Positions 45,989 through 56,169 of a DNA stretch of 64,000 bases are shown here, piece after piece. The stretch is taken from NCBI RefSeq assembly GCF_001049895.1, contig NZ_CVPE01000005.1, forward strand, positions 372,001 through 436,000. The letters are read 5' to 3'. Source of the DNA: Rubeoparvulum massiliense. GTDB taxonomy: Bacteria > Bacillota > Bacilli > Rubeoparvulales > Rubeoparvulaceae. Within the stretch, counting starts at the first letter, position 1; each line of letters starts with the position of its first letter. Under the pieces are notes generated by a model that saw nothing but the letters and a program-made list of their open reading frames with translations, did not search any database and was not told the origin of the DNA. The position numbers were made by a program, and so were the translations under genes.

Positions 45989-46564
45989 TTAGTCTTCCTC
46001 TTCTTCCTCTTCCTCTTCCTCTTCTTCATCAAGAACCTCATCTTCATCAACATCAAGGAGTTCCTCATCATCTTCGAATTCGAGGTCATCCTCTGCTAGC
46101 ATTTCTTCATCCTCATCTTCCGCAATTAGATCTTCATCTTCTTCTTCTTCTTCGTCCAAGTCTTCCTCTTCTTCCTCGTCTTCATCGGTAGCCTTATCGC
46201 CATCGTCAAAGTCTTCAGAATCGAAGTCTTCATCCTCATATTCATCAAACTCTTCATCATCAAAGGAGACACCTGTATTGGCAGCATCCACTAGTGCATC
46301 AACAGGATACCAAGAACGGAGGCCCCAAGCATTATCACCTATACATGCAAAGCGGGCATCAATATTCATCTCTGTATAGACGCGGGCTAGCTGTTGATTT
46401 ATTTCCTCCTGCGAAACCTGTTTAAGCTCCATCACCTTGCCAATTAAATCTTGATAATAGATGGGTTCCTTGCTTTCTGACAAGATCAAATGTGCTAGAT
46501 CAATCATAGCCATCTCACTAATTGTCTCTTCACTTAATTCTGCAATCTTGCTCACTCTGTTCAT
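45989..46564 (-). CDS. rpoE: RNA polymerase delta subunit
   Basis: Gram-positive-specific subunit that speeds RNA polymerase recycling and displaces RNA. It has 191 residues: an N-terminal folded HARE-HTH-like domain (about 1-95) and a roughly 90-residue tail of nearly pure Asp and Glu ending in an 11-Glu run. The tail appears longer than in B. subtilis (173 residues in total there). The coding DNA is a CTT/CTC-like low-complexity tract. It has its own sigma-A promoter. Its order with pyrG is as in B. subtilis. Confidence 0.96.
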   Translation of the reverse strand: MNRVSKIAELSEETISEMAMIDLAHLILSESKEPIYYQDLIGKVMELKQVSQEEINQQLARVYTEMNIDARFACIGDNAWGLRSWYPVDALVDAANTGVSFDDEEFDEYEDEDFDSEDFDDGDKATDEDEEEEEDLDEEEEEDEDLIAEDEDEEMLAEDDLEFEDDEELLDVDEDEVLDEEEEEEEEEEED

Positions 46565-46590
46565 CCTTCCTCCGCATGTAAGTAACCATT

Positions 46591-46618
46591 ATTTTATCCA
46601 AAATATTTCCTTTGTCAA
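46591..46618 (-). promoter_or_regulatory. Sigma-A promoter of rpoE
   Basis: Minus-strand TTGACA (46613-46618, perfect), 16-base spacer, TAAAAT (46591-46596), about 30 bases before the rpoE start in the gap after icmF. Confidence 0.75.
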
Positions 46619-46639
46619 ACCTTATTTCTTCTCCCTATC

Positions 46640-49600
46640 TTACATATTTCTACGATATTGTCCACCCACTTCATATAAAGAAGCTGTAATCTGCCCAAGA
46701 CTAGCCACTTTCACAGTTTCCATCAGCTGAGAAAAGATATTTTCCCCTCGTAAAGCGACTGCTTTTAATTCAACCAGGGCAACTCTTGCTTCCTGCTGAT
46801 GAAGCTCCTGAAATTGGCGAAGATTAGTAATCTGCTGAACCTTTTCTTCTTTACTTGCACGGGCAAGAGGGATGGGTTTCTCTTCATTCTCCGTAACGGT
46901 AGGAAGGAAGGTGTTCACACCGATGATGGGTAGCTCACCATTATGCTTCTTGATCTCATAGAGCATGGATTCATCTTGGATTTTACTACGCTGATATTGC
47001 CGCTCCATAGCCCCTAATACACCACCACGGGCGCTTAAGCGTGTAAACTCCAGGAGAACCGCCTCCTCCACCAGTTGGGTTAAATCTTCAATAATAAATG
47101 AGCCTTGGAGAGGGTTCTCATTATTAGCCAAGCCTAATTCCCGTTGAATGATCAATTGAATAGCCATGGCTCGACGTACCGATTCCTCTGTTGGCGTGGT
47201 GATGGCTTCATCATAGGCATTCGTATGCAGAGAGTTACAATGATCATAGATGGCTAGCAATGCTTGTAACGTGGTTCGTATATCATTAAATTGCATCTCC
47301 TGAGCATGGAGGCTACGCCCTGAGGTTTGGATATGATACTTTAGTTTTTGGCTTCGTTCATTGGCTTGGTACTTATACTTCATGACAATGGCCCAAATTC
47401 GTCTTGCCACGCGGCCAATCACGGAGTATTCCGGATCTAGTCCATTGGAGAAGAAGAAGGAAAGGTTAGGAGCAAAATCATCGATTTTCATACCTCGACT
47501 CAGATAATACTCCACGTAGGTAAAGCCATTGGCAAGGGTAAACGCCAACTGCGTAATGGGATTGGCTCCTGCTTCAGCAATATGATAGCCACTGATACTG
47601 ACTGAATAATAGTTCCGCATCTGATGCTGAATAAAGTATTCCTGAATATCCCCCATCAGCTTCAGAGCAAAGGGTGTAGAGAAGATACAGGTATTCTGCC
47701 CCTGATCCTCCTTGAGAATGTCCGCTTGCACTGTCCCTCTTACACGTTGAAGTGTCTCCGCCTTAATCCGAGCATATTCCTCTTGGTTCACCTTACGACC
47801 TACTTCATTCTCGAAGCGTTCAACTTGCTGATCGATGGCGGTATTGAGAAACATGGCGAGAATGATAGGGGCTGGACCGTTGATGGTCATGGAGACGGAG
47901 GTGGATGGATGACATAGATCAAATCCAGCATAAAGCTTCTTCATATCATCCAAAGTACAGATGCTTACACCACTCTCACCAATCTTACCGTAGATGTCTG
48001 GCCGTTCATCCGGATCTTCGCCATAGAGTGTAACGCTATCAAAGGCAGTGCTTAAGCGCTTCGCCTTGTGCTGTGCAGAGAGAAAGTGAAAACGGCGATT
48101 GGTCCGCTCCGGTGTCCCTTCTCCTGCAAATTGCCGTGTGGGTTCTTCCTCTTGACGCTTCAAGGGAAAGACACCTGCTGTATAGGGAAATGCCCCTGGT
48201 ACATTCTCTCGTAGCAACCAGCGTAGCCGTTCTCCCCATTCCTCATACCGGGGAAGACTGATTTTTGGAATCTGTAGACCTGCCAATGAGGTTGTATAGA
48301 GAGGAACTTGAATCTCCTTATCGCGAACTTGAAAAGCCATGGTAGGTTGATGATAACGATATTGGAGATCATCCCAACTCTCCAGCTGCTGACGCCATTC
48401 AGGTAATAGTTGGGCTGATAGATCTTGCTTCATGGCCACGAGGTGCTCTTGAGTGCTCGCTTTCTCTGAATTTGCTTCTTGCTCCAACACTTTTAATACG
48501 CCATCTACCTGATAGAGTTGACGAGCAATGGCCACTTGTTCCTCTACCTGTCCATGATACTGCTTTACTGTGGTGGCAATCTCCTGCAAATAGTTTTCCC
48601 GTTCAGGTGGAATGATGGTGTTAACAGCTGGATGTTCCATATTCGCAGGCGCTTCTTCCTCCACCATCGGTGTTGACCAAGTGAATCCCTCATGCTGTTT
48701 GAGCTTCTCAGCCAAGGCAGCAAAAAGATGATTCACTCCTTGATCATTGAATTGGCTGGCCATAGTAGCGAAGACGGGTAACTCTTCCCACGTTAAATGG
48801 AACCAGTTGCGATTTCGTTGCACCTGTTTTCGTACATCGCGTAAGGCATCCTCTGCTCCCTTACGATCAAATTTATTGATGGCAATTATATCTGCAACAT
48901 CGAGCATTTCTATTTTTTCTAACTGGGAGGGTGCCCCATATTCTGCTGTCATCACATAGAGTGTAACATCACTGTACTCAACGATACGACTATCCCCCTG
49001 CCCGATCCCACTGGTCTCTAGAATAATTAGATCATAGCCTGCCCATTTACAAAGCTGAATCGCTTCCTGTAAGGCGTGACTTAATTCATGACCTGAATCA
49101 CGAGTGGCCATGCTACGCATATAGATGTGCGAATGGTGAATGGAATTCATTCGGATACGATCACCGAGGAGAGCCCCCCCTGAGCGCCGCTTGCTCGGAT
49201 CAACAGAGATGACAGCGATCTGTTTTTCATGATCGGCATGAAGGAAGCGCCGTACAAGCTCATCGGTAAGGGAGCTCTTCCCTGCTCCTCCTGTTCCGGT
49301 AATACCAAGGACAGGCACTTGCTCCCCTTGCGAGATTACCGCTGGTGGTAGAACTGCCTTCACCTGTTTCATCCAGCCTGCTTCCTCATGCTTTAGCTCT
49401 GCATAGGTGATCAATTGACCTAGCTCACGTCTTGTGGTGATCCCTTCCTTGCAATGAACCAAGAGATCATCTAACACGGTGACTGTTGGAAAATCCGTCT
49501 GCTCTAACATGTAATTGATCATACCTTGTAAGCCTAATGCAGCACCATCCTCAGGGGAAAAGATCTTACAGATTCCGTACGCTTCTAATTGACGGATCTC

Positions 49601-49921
49601 CTCTGGGATGATCACACCGCCACCGCCACCAAAAATCTTAATATGACCTACTCCATGCTGCTGAAGCAAGTCATGCAAGTATTGAAAAAACTCTACATGA
49701 CCACCCTGATAGGAGCTCACAGCAATCCCTTGGACATCTTCTGCGATGGCTGCTTCTACAATTTCCTCTACAGAACGGTTATGACCCAGGTGAATCACTT
49801 CAGCCCCAGAGTCCTGAAGGATTCGCCGCATGATATTGATGGATGCATCATGACCATCAAAGAGTGCTGAAGCGGTTACGAAACGAATTGTATGTCTGGG
49901 CTGATAGGGTTGAACTTGCAC
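46640..49921 (-). CDS. icmF: Fused isobutyryl-CoA mutase (IcmF)
   Basis: Adenosylcobalamin enzyme interconverting isobutyryl-CoA and n-butyryl-CoA, with its own G-protein chaperone built in. It has 1093 residues: a B12-binding domain (1-145, His24 in DGHDAS, the family variant of DxHxxG) and a MeaB-like GTPase (about 200-420, P-loop GTGGAGKS at 209-216, NKFD). The mutase barrel follows (about 560-1060). The mutase has Phe in AGVFPLKR and Gln in PITQLAF, the residues typical of isobutyryl- rather than methylmalonyl-CoA. The start is a GTG at 49921 with GGAGGTGG upstream. It lies one base after tetR. Confidence 0.95.
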   Translation of the reverse strand: MQVQPYQPRHTIRFVTASALFDGHDASINIMRRILQDSGAEVIHLGHNRSVEEIVEAAIAEDVQGIAVSSYQGGHVEFFQYLHDLLQQHGVGHIKIFGGGGGVIIPEEIRQLEAYGICKIFSPEDGAALGLQGMINYMLEQTDFPTVTVLDDLLVHCKEGITTRRELGQLITYAELKHEEAGWMKQVKAVLPPAVISQGEQVPVLGITGTGGAGKSSLTDELVRRFLHADHEKQIAVISVDPSKRRSGGALLGDRIRMNSIHHSHIYMRSMATRDSGHELSHALQEAIQLCKWAGYDLIILETSGIGQGDSRIVEYSDVTLYVMTAEYGAPSQLEKIEMLDVADIIAINKFDRKGAEDALRDVRKQVQRNRNWFHLTWEELPVFATMASQFNDQGVNHLFAALAEKLKQHEGFTWSTPMVEEEAPANMEHPAVNTIIPPERENYLQEIATTVKQYHGQVEEQVAIARQLYQVDGVLKVLEQEANSEKASTQEHLVAMKQDLSAQLLPEWRQQLESWDDLQYRYHQPTMAFQVRDKEIQVPLYTTSLAGLQIPKISLPRYEEWGERLRWLLRENVPGAFPYTAGVFPLKRQEEEPTRQFAGEGTPERTNRRFHFLSAQHKAKRLSTAFDSVTLYGEDPDERPDIYGKIGESGVSICTLDDMKKLYAGFDLCHPSTSVSMTINGPAPIILAMFLNTAIDQQVERFENEVGRKVNQEEYARIKAETLQRVRGTVQADILKEDQGQNTCIFSTPFALKLMGDIQEYFIQHQMRNYYSVSISGYHIAEAGANPITQLAFTLANGFTYVEYYLSRGMKIDDFAPNLSFFFSNGLDPEYSVIGRVARRIWAIVMKYKYQANERSQKLKYHIQTSGRSLHAQEMQFNDIRTTLQALLAIYDHCNSLHTNAYDEAITTPTEESVRRAMAIQLIIQRELGLANNENPLQGSFIIEDLTQLVEEAVLLEFTRLSARGGVLGAMERQYQRSKIQDESMLYEIKKHNGELPIIGVNTFLPTVTENEEKPIPLARASKEEKVQQITNLRQFQELHQQEARVALVELKAVALRGENIFSQLMETVKVASLGQITASLYEVGGQYRRNM

Positions 49922-49922
49922 A

Positions 49923-50552
49923 CTAATCCACCTCCTGCACCAAAATAGATCGGATTAAAAAATGAGTCTGTTCTTGAATATAGCTTTCAAGGCTATATTG
50001 CTTCCGGAGCGCCCAGCGGCGAAACGCCCACATCTGCCCCAGCACCACAATATTATGAGCCATCAGTGGAATCGTCTCTGCTGTAATGGGTAATGACCCT
50101 TCCATTGCAACCCGTTGTATGAATGTTTCAAATATTTTTGTGATACAGAGCTCTTTGGCTAAGACATAGCGAAGCATTTCCTTGGGGAGTGCCTTGGATT
50201 CCTGGTAGATGAGTAAAACCTGATCGGACATTTGGTCCATCATGGTAATAAATTGACGGATGGCCTGCTCAAGCCCCGCTTTCCCAGCAGGAATATCGGA
50301 GATAATCGCCTGCAGCTGCTCCTCCACATCGGCATGAATATGCTCACAGACAAGGTATAATACATCCTCCTTCGTCTCGATATATTCATAGAGTGTTCCG
50401 ATGCTGAACCCTGCTGCTCGTGCAATCTCCCTTGTTGTGGTTCCGTGATATCCCTTCACGATCATCAATTGGACAGCTGCCTCGATTAACTGCTCTCTCC
50501 GCTTCTTAATCAATTGCCAATCTTTTACCATGGAAGGGATCTCTTTTTTCAT
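49923..50552 (-). CDS. TetR-family regulator of the acyl-CoA operon
   Basis: 209 residues. The N-terminal TetR helix-turn-helix (about 18-65) reads [34 protein letters not shown]. The C-terminal ligand domain is helical and probably binds an acyl-CoA. It overlaps meaB by four bases and is followed at once by icmF, so it is cotranscribed with its likely targets. The FadR-type operator before the first gene of the operon is its natural candidate site, but it is not clearly a FadR orthologue by sequence. Confidence 0.9.
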   Translation of the reverse strand: MKKEIPSMVKDWQLIKKRREQLIEAAVQLMIVKGYHGTTTREIARAAGFSIGTLYEYIETKEDVLYLVCEHIHADVEEQLQAIISDIPAGKAGLEQAIRQFITMMDQMSDQVLLIYQESKALPKEMLRYVLAKELCITKIFETFIQRVAMEGSLPITAETIPLMAHNIVVLGQMWAFRRWALRKQYSLESYIQEQTHFLIRSILVQEVD

Positions 50553-51547
50553 TTTGATTCCCCCCTTGCTGGCTTCTCTACCTGCTCTTCTCGCCTTGTT
50601 TGCTCTAGATTGGGTGCGATTCTTGTGGCAATCAGCTGTTGCGCCAGCTGATATGGATCACCTTCGCCCTGCTCAATTCTCTTCACATATTCATCGATCG
50701 TTGGTTCTAACGCCTGATTCAGGTACTTGATGAGTTCCTGCTCCACCCGTTGCATGAAGTGGGCACGAATCCGAGTCACTTCACGGCTTGCTAGCTCACC
50801 ACTGGCCTGAAGATAATGGTGATGCTCTTCCAATGCCTGAAATAAGGGACCGATCCCCTCCCCGCTAGCTGCGCTCAGCTTGATGATGGGCGGTGACCAT
50901 GGCGTAGGTAGGCTTGCAGAATGTAGCATTGCCTCTAATTCATGCACCAGCTGATCAGCCCCAGGGAGATCTATTTTATTCACCACATAGAGGTGGGCGA
51001 TCTCCATAATACCTGCCTTATATGCTTGGATTAGATCACCTCCGCCTGGTGTTAACAAAAGCAAAATACTATCCACCACATGCATCACATCCCACTCGCC
51101 TTGCCCAACACCTACCGTCTCCAGAATCACCCAATCATATTGAGCCGCTGCTAGAACCTGAATCACCTCATAGGTCGCTACCGATAGACCTCCACGATGA
51201 CCACGAGAGCCTACACTACGAATGAAGACATTGGTATCTAGGGCATGCTTCTGCATCCGGATACGGTCTCCTAATAATGCCCCTTTACTAAATGGGCTGG
51301 AGGGATCCACTGCGAGAACAGCTACCTTTTTCTCATGCTGACGAAGATAGGTAATCATCTGATCGATTAAGGTGCTCTTACCAGCACCAGGTGTTCCTGT
51401 CACACCAATGACACGACAACGGTGCTTCATGCCATAGAGCCCCTGCATCAGTATAGTCCCTTCTTCTGTACCATTCTCAATGAGAGAGATGGCCCGAGCA
51501 ATGGCACGAGGATGGCCACGACGAATTGCTTCCAATAAATCCTCCAT
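50549..51547 (-). CDS. meaB: MeaB/ArgK-family GTPase chaperone
   Basis: 332-residue G-protein that guards adenosylcobalamin loading of an acyl-CoA mutase. It has the P-loop GTPGAGKS at 51-58, the [19 protein letters not shown] block and the NKID motif. IcmF already carries a fused copy of this domain, so a stand-alone MeaB suggests a partner elsewhere, for example methylmalonyl-CoA mutase. It lies four bases after the acyl-CoA dehydrogenase gene. Confidence 0.95.
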   Translation of the reverse strand: MEDLLEAIRRGHPRAIARAISLIENGTEEGTILMQGLYGMKHRCRVIGVTGTPGAGKSTLIDQMITYLRQHEKKVAVLAVDPSSPFSKGALLGDRIRMQKHALDTNVFIRSVGSRGHRGGLSVATYEVIQVLAAAQYDWVILETVGVGQGEWDVMHVVDSILLLLTPGGGDLIQAYKAGIMEIAHLYVVNKIDLPGADQLVHELEAMLHSASLPTPWSPPIIKLSAASGEGIGPLFQALEEHHHYLQASGELASREVTRIRAHFMQRVEQELIKYLNQALEPTIDEYVKRIEQGEGDPYQLAQQLIATRIAPNLEQTRREEQVEKPARGESK

Positions 51548-51551
51548 GGTT

Positions 51552-52694
51552 CTACTCCTTTAATAAATATTTGGCAATTACCATCCGCTGAATCTCGTTG
51601 GTTCCTTCATAAATTTGTGTGATTTTCGCATCACGCATGAATCGCTCTACCGGATACTCCTTGGTATAGCCATAGCCACCGAAGATTTGAACTGCATTGG
51701 TAGTCACCTCCATGGCCATATCCCCTGCAAACAGCTTCGACATGGCCGAGGCCTTACCATAAGGTAGCCCTTTGTCTTCAAGCCAAGCTGCTTGATACGT
51801 AAGGAGACGAGCTGCCTCTACCTTCGTTGCCATATCGGCCAGCATAAATTGGATGGCCTGTTGATCTGCGATGGCCTTGCCAAATTGCTTTCGTTCTTTC
51901 GCATAGGCTAATGCTTGCTCCAAGGCTCCTTGACCAATTCCTACAGCTTGAGCTGCGATGCCATTTCTTCCGCCATCAAGCGTCATCATGGCGATTCGGA
52001 AGCCTTCTCCTTCTTCACCTAGTCGTTGCTCCACAGGCACAAGACAATCCTCGAAGATAATTTCGTACGTCGTGGAGGAGCGAATTCCCAACTTCCGCTC
52101 CTTTTTACCCATTCGAAATCCGGGTGTTCCACTCTCAACAATAAACGCCGTAATCCCTTTATGACCTGCTGCTGGATCGGTGTGGGCAAAAACCACATAG
52201 AGATCAGCTACTCCTGCATTGGTGATGAAAATCTTCGACCCATTCAACCGATAATGCTCACCCTGACGAATGGCTGTAGTCCGCATACTGGCTGCATCTG
52301 AGCCTGACCCTGATTCCGTCAGTCCATAGGCACCAATCTTCTTCCCTTCTGCGAGAGGGCGGAGAAATCGTTGCTTCTGCTCCTCGCTGCCAAAGCGAAA
52401 GATCGGCCAGCTTGCTAGGGAAAGGTGGGCAGAGAGCGTAACTCCAACCGATGCATCTACACGGGAGAGCTCTTCAACAGCGATCACATAGCTTAAAAAG
52501 TCTGCACCTGCTCCACCATACTCCTCTGGCCAAGGGATCCCTGTAAGACCCAGCTCAGCCATCTGTTGAAAAATCTCATGGCTGAAGCTTTCATCCTCGT
52601 CACGCTGCGCTGCAGTAGGCGCTACCTCATTCTCTGCAAACTCTCGTACCATCCGACGCATCATCTCATGTTCTGTTGATAAAGAAAAATCCAT
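51552..52694 (-). CDS. Acyl-CoA dehydrogenase (second in operon)
   Basis: FAD enzyme of 380 residues that makes 2,3-enoyl-CoA and passes electrons to ETF. The blocks [22 protein letters not shown]-like IRSSTTYEI and the C-terminal catalytic Glu in [10 protein letters not shown] fit short-chain or branched-chain enzymes. It is about half identical by eye to the neighbouring dehydrogenase. Chain-length preference cannot be told. Confidence 0.94.
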   Translation of the reverse strand: MDFSLSTEHEMMRRMVREFAENEVAPTAAQRDEDESFSHEIFQQMAELGLTGIPWPEEYGGAGADFLSYVIAVEELSRVDASVGVTLSAHLSLASWPIFRFGSEEQKQRFLRPLAEGKKIGAYGLTESGSGSDAASMRTTAIRQGEHYRLNGSKIFITNAGVADLYVVFAHTDPAAGHKGITAFIVESGTPGFRMGKKERKLGIRSSTTYEIIFEDCLVPVEQRLGEEGEGFRIAMMTLDGGRNGIAAQAVGIGQGALEQALAYAKERKQFGKAIADQQAIQFMLADMATKVEAARLLTYQAAWLEDKGLPYGKASAMSKLFAGDMAMEVTTNAVQIFGGYGYTKEYPVERFMRDAKITQIYEGTNEIQRMVIAKYLLKE

Positions 52695-52742
52695 GCCCTT
52701 CTTCTCCTCGCTTTCTATTAATAAGAACTGGTTTTTTTACCC

Positions 52743-53885
52743 TTAATCAATGATTAGCTGCTTGGCAATCACCTGGCGCTGAATCTGATTGGTTCCTTCA
52801 TAGATTTGCGTTACCTTCGAGTCACGAAAGAAGCGCTCAACGGGATATTCCTTACTAAAGCCATAACCACCGAAGATTTGGACTGCTTCTGTGGTAACCG
52901 CCATGGCTGTATCACTGGCATACGCCTTGGCCATGGAGGAAGCCATAATATCTGGACGCCCCGCTTGTTGGAGCTGAGCCGCCCTGTAGGTGAGTAATGA
53001 GGCTGCTTCAATGCGGGTAGCCATCTCTGCTAGTTTCCACTGAATCGCTTGCAAACGGCTGATAGAATGGCCAAACTGCTGACGTTCTTTGGCATATTCA
53101 CGCGCTGCTTGATATGCCGCTTTCGCAATTCCTAATGATTGGGCAGCAATCCCAATTCTCCCTACATTCAGATTGGCCATGGCAACCTTAAAGCCTTCTC
53201 CCTCTTCACCAAGGCGATTTTCCAGCGGTACCTTTACTCCTTCAAAGATGAGGGATGTGGTACTAGAACCGTGAAGCCCTAATTTTTTCTCCTGTTTTCC
53301 AATCATAAAACCTGGCCATTCCTTTTCAACAATGAACGCCGAAATCCCATGGTGTTTGCGTTCTGGATTGGTCATGGCAAAAACAATATAGGTATCTGCC
53401 TCTCCACCATTGGTGATAAAAACCTTACTCCCATTCAGTTCATAGTGGTCGCCCTTTCGCATCGCTGCCGTGCCAATTCGTGCAGCATCTGAACCTGCTT
53501 GGGGTTCAGTAAGGGCAAAGGCTCCAAGATACTCACCACTGGTCAGCTTGGGGAGATAATGCTGCTTCTGTTCATCATTCCCGAAATAAAGAATGGGATT
53601 GGTCCCTACGGAGGTATGAACAGCTAGGATGACACCCACCGTTGCACTGACGAAGGAGATCTCTTCGATGGCAAGGATATAGCTTATAAAATCTGCTCCT
53701 ACACCGCCCCACTCTTCAGGGATGGGGATTCCCATTAATCCTTGCTCAGCCATTTTACTGAGAAGTGGGCGAGGAAACCAATCCTCGTCTTCCATTTTCG
53801 CTATTAATGGTTGAATCTCTTTATGGGCAAACTGGCGAATCATGGATCGCATCATTGCTTGTTCCTGGCTCCAATTCAACTCCAT
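52743..53885 (-). CDS. Acyl-CoA dehydrogenase (first in operon)
   Basis: 380-residue acyl-CoA dehydrogenase with FALTEPQAGSDAARIGTAA and the catalytic glutamate in IYEGTNQIQR. It is paralogous to the next gene, with the same length and layout. The pair may split butyryl-CoA and isobutyryl-CoA or other chain lengths, which would suit the icmF context. It lies 34 bases after hbd. Confidence 0.94.
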   Translation of the reverse strand: MELNWSQEQAMMRSMIRQFAHKEIQPLIAKMEDEDWFPRPLLSKMAEQGLMGIPIPEEWGGVGADFISYILAIEEISFVSATVGVILAVHTSVGTNPILYFGNDEQKQHYLPKLTSGEYLGAFALTEPQAGSDAARIGTAAMRKGDHYELNGSKVFITNGGEADTYIVFAMTNPERKHHGISAFIVEKEWPGFMIGKQEKKLGLHGSSTTSLIFEGVKVPLENRLGEEGEGFKVAMANLNVGRIGIAAQSLGIAKAAYQAAREYAKERQQFGHSISRLQAIQWKLAEMATRIEAASLLTYRAAQLQQAGRPDIMASSMAKAYASDTAMAVTTEAVQIFGGYGFSKEYPVERFFRDSKVTQIYEGTNQIQRQVIAKQLIID

Positions 53886-53919
53886 CCTGTATCACCACCA
53901 TTCATCCATCTGCTTCACT

Positions 53920-54792
53920 TCAGTTCTCATCTTGATATACATAAAATCCTCTGCCTGTTTTGCGACCAAGCCAGCCTGCAGCCACATAATTACGAAGGAG
54001 AGGGCAAGGGCGATACTTACTGTCACCAAAGCCTTCATGAAGGATCTCCATGATATAAAGGCAGGTGTCTAGCCCGATGAAGTCAGCCAATTGTAACGGA
54101 CCCATGGGATGATTCATCCCTAGCTTCATGATGGTATCCACAGCCTCCACCGTGCTAACCCCTTCATAGACTGCATAAATGGCTTCATTAATCATGGGCA
54201 TCAGGATACGATTGGAGATAAATCCGGGGTAATCATTGACCTCCACAGCTACCTTCCCCATTCGCTCCGCCATCTGTAAGACGGTGGTCACCGTAGCATC
54301 CACTGTTGCTAAACCGCGAATCACTTCCACAAGTCGCATGACAGGTACAGGGTTCATAAAGTGCATTCCTACCACTTGTTCTGGCCGTCCTGTGACCGCA
54401 GCAAGCTGGGTAATGGGCAAGGATGATGTATTACTCGCCAAGATGGCATGAGCAGGAAGCAGTTGATCCAACTGCTGAAAGAGCGCTTGCTTTACATCAA
54501 GTCGTTCTACTACTGCTTCAATCACCATATCAACATTGACGCCTTCTGCTAGCTCATTGATGACCTGAAGCTGTTGAAGGGTTTGATCTTTCTCTACCTC
54601 CGTCATTTTCCCTTTGACCACATTACGGTTTAGCCGTTCTACAATTCCAGTTGCTCCACGCTCTAATGCTGCAGGAATCTGATCATATAGATAGACTTGA
54701 AAACCTGCCTGGGCAGCCACTTGAGCAATTCCGCTTCCCATCTGACCTGCTCCAACCACCAAAATACGTTCTACCTTCATCTCCATTATCAT
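53920..54792 (-). CDS. hbd: 3-hydroxybutyryl-CoA dehydrogenase
   Basis: NAD(P)-dependent oxidation of 3-hydroxyacyl-CoA to acetoacetyl-CoA-type products. It has 290 residues with the Rossmann motif [16 protein letters not shown] and the blocks [10 protein letters not shown] and [11 protein letters not shown]. The start at 54792 has AAGGAG five bases upstream. No enoyl-CoA hydratase gene is in the operon, so crotonase must come from elsewhere. Confidence 0.95.
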   Translation of the reverse strand: MIMEMKVERILVVGAGQMGSGIAQVAAQAGFQVYLYDQIPAALERGATGIVERLNRNVVKGKMTEVEKDQTLQQLQVINELAEGVNVDMVIEAVVERLDVKQALFQQLDQLLPAHAILASNTSSLPITQLAAVTGRPEQVVGMHFMNPVPVMRLVEVIRGLATVDATVTTVLQMAERMGKVAVEVNDYPGFISNRILMPMINEAIYAVYEGVSTVEAVDTIMKLGMNHPMGPLQLADFIGLDTCLYIMEILHEGFGDSKYRPCPLLRNYVAAGWLGRKTGRGFYVYQDEN

Positions 54793-54846
54793 CCCATCTC
54801 CTTCATCAGATTGATCGTTTCAATGGATTCGCATACAGACTAGGTA

Positions 54847-56031
54847 TTAATCAGCTGGTACCTCTACTAAAATAGCATCCCCTTGGGCTGCACCGCTGCA
54901 GATGGCAGCGATCCCATAACCACCACCGCGCCGCCGCAGCTCGTAGATCAATGTCATGAGGATTCGTGTTCCGCTGGCGCCGATGGGATGACCAAAAGCG
55001 ATTGCTCCTCCATTCACATTGACCCGTTCCGGATCCCAATCAATGATCCGTTGCGTTGTTAAGACAACAGAAGCAAAGGCCTCATTCACCTCAAAGAGAT
55101 GGATCTGGGCCAATTCCATTCCGGTCTGTGCTAGTAGCTTCTGAATGGCAAGACCTGGCGTCATTGCTAGATTCGCAGCCTCCGTACCCACTTGGGCATG
55201 ACCATGAATGATGGCTAGTGGTGTATGGTCTGTTTCTTTAGCAAATTGCTCCTCCATCAGGAGCATAGCACCTGCCCCATCATTTACACCTGGTGCATTT
55301 CCAGCTGTTACCGTACCCTCTCGCAAAAAGAGCGGTTGTAGTGCTGACAATTTCTCGATGGAGGTATCCTCACGTGGTCCTTCATCTTGTCCTACCAACA
55401 TGACAGCCCCTTTTTTCTGGGATACCTTTACTTCAACTAGCTCATCTGCTAATCTACCTGCTTTCATGGCTGCAATGGCTCGTTGGTGCGAGCGCAATGC
55501 CCATTCATCCTGCTCCTCGCGACTGATCTCCATCCTTTCAGCCGCTTGGCTACCATAGATGGCCATATGGACATCCTGAAATGGACAGGTGAGTCCATCA
55601 TGTACCATCAAATCGATGAATTGGCTATTGCCCATGCGTTCCCCCCAACGCATCCCCTTGCTCGCATAGGGGGCCTGACTCATACTTTCCATTCCTCCAG
55701 CCAGAATAATCTTTGCATCACCGGAACGAATGATCTGATCAGCCATGGTCACACTCCGCAATCCTGATGCACATACTTTATTCACCGTATCCGCTGGGAC
55801 TTCCCAAGGGACCCCTGCATGGCGAGCAGCCTGTCGCGCAGGGATCTGTCCCGCTCCACCTTGGAGTACCATGCCCATTAATACCTGATCAAGATGCATA
55901 GGATCCCATTGGGCACGATGCAAGGCCTCCTCCATGACGATCCCACCCAGTTGGACGGCACTTAAGCTACTTAATTGACCACCTAGCTTCCCAAATGGTG
56001 TACGAGCAGCACTTACAATCACACTTTTCAT
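54847..56031 (-). CDS. Acetyl-CoA acetyltransferase / 3-ketoacyl-CoA thiolase
   Basis: 394-residue thiolase with Cys87 ([11 protein letters not shown]), the histidine block [14 protein letters not shown] and the C-terminal CSGAAQG. I chose the ATG at 56031 ([14 protein letters not shown]), which has GGGAG upstream and the canonical N-terminus. The open frame reaches 56109 but those residues are not thiolase-like. It is the second gene of the acyl-CoA operon. Confidence 0.94.
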   Translation of the reverse strand: MKSVIVSAARTPFGKLGGQLSSLSAVQLGGIVMEEALHRAQWDPMHLDQVLMGMVLQGGAGQIPARQAARHAGVPWEVPADTVNKVCASGLRSVTMADQIIRSGDAKIILAGGMESMSQAPYASKGMRWGERMGNSQFIDLMVHDGLTCPFQDVHMAIYGSQAAERMEISREEQDEWALRSHQRAIAAMKAGRLADELVEVKVSQKKGAVMLVGQDEGPREDTSIEKLSALQPLFLREGTVTAGNAPGVNDGAGAMLLMEEQFAKETDHTPLAIIHGHAQVGTEAANLAMTPGLAIQKLLAQTGMELAQIHLFEVNEAFASVVLTTQRIIDWDPERVNVNGGAIAFGHPIGASGTRILMTLIYELRRRGGGYGIAAICSGAAQGDAILVEVPAD

Positions 56032-56112
56032 CCATTCCAGCTCCCTTTTGGATTCTTTCTTTTGATCTTTTTCAAATCTGAACGAACGCTCAATCACTTG
56101 ACATGCCATAAG

Positions 56113-56142
56113 TTCCCTGCCACCTCGTCTTGGGGCAGGGAA
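56113..56142 (-). other. Intercistronic hairpin between the fadF-like gene and thiolase
   Basis: Nine-base-pair stem (56113-56121 with 56134-56142) in the 138-base gap. No T-run follows, so it may be an RNA stability or attenuation element rather than a full terminator. Confidence 0.45.
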
Positions 56143-56169
56143 GCTTCAAACATCACTTTCTGCTGGACT

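Noticed and set aside
45796-46191. 131-codon plus-strand frame opposite the rpoE tail
   Set aside because: It is the complement of the acidic low-complexity tract and gives a His/Leu/Pro-rich nonsense protein.
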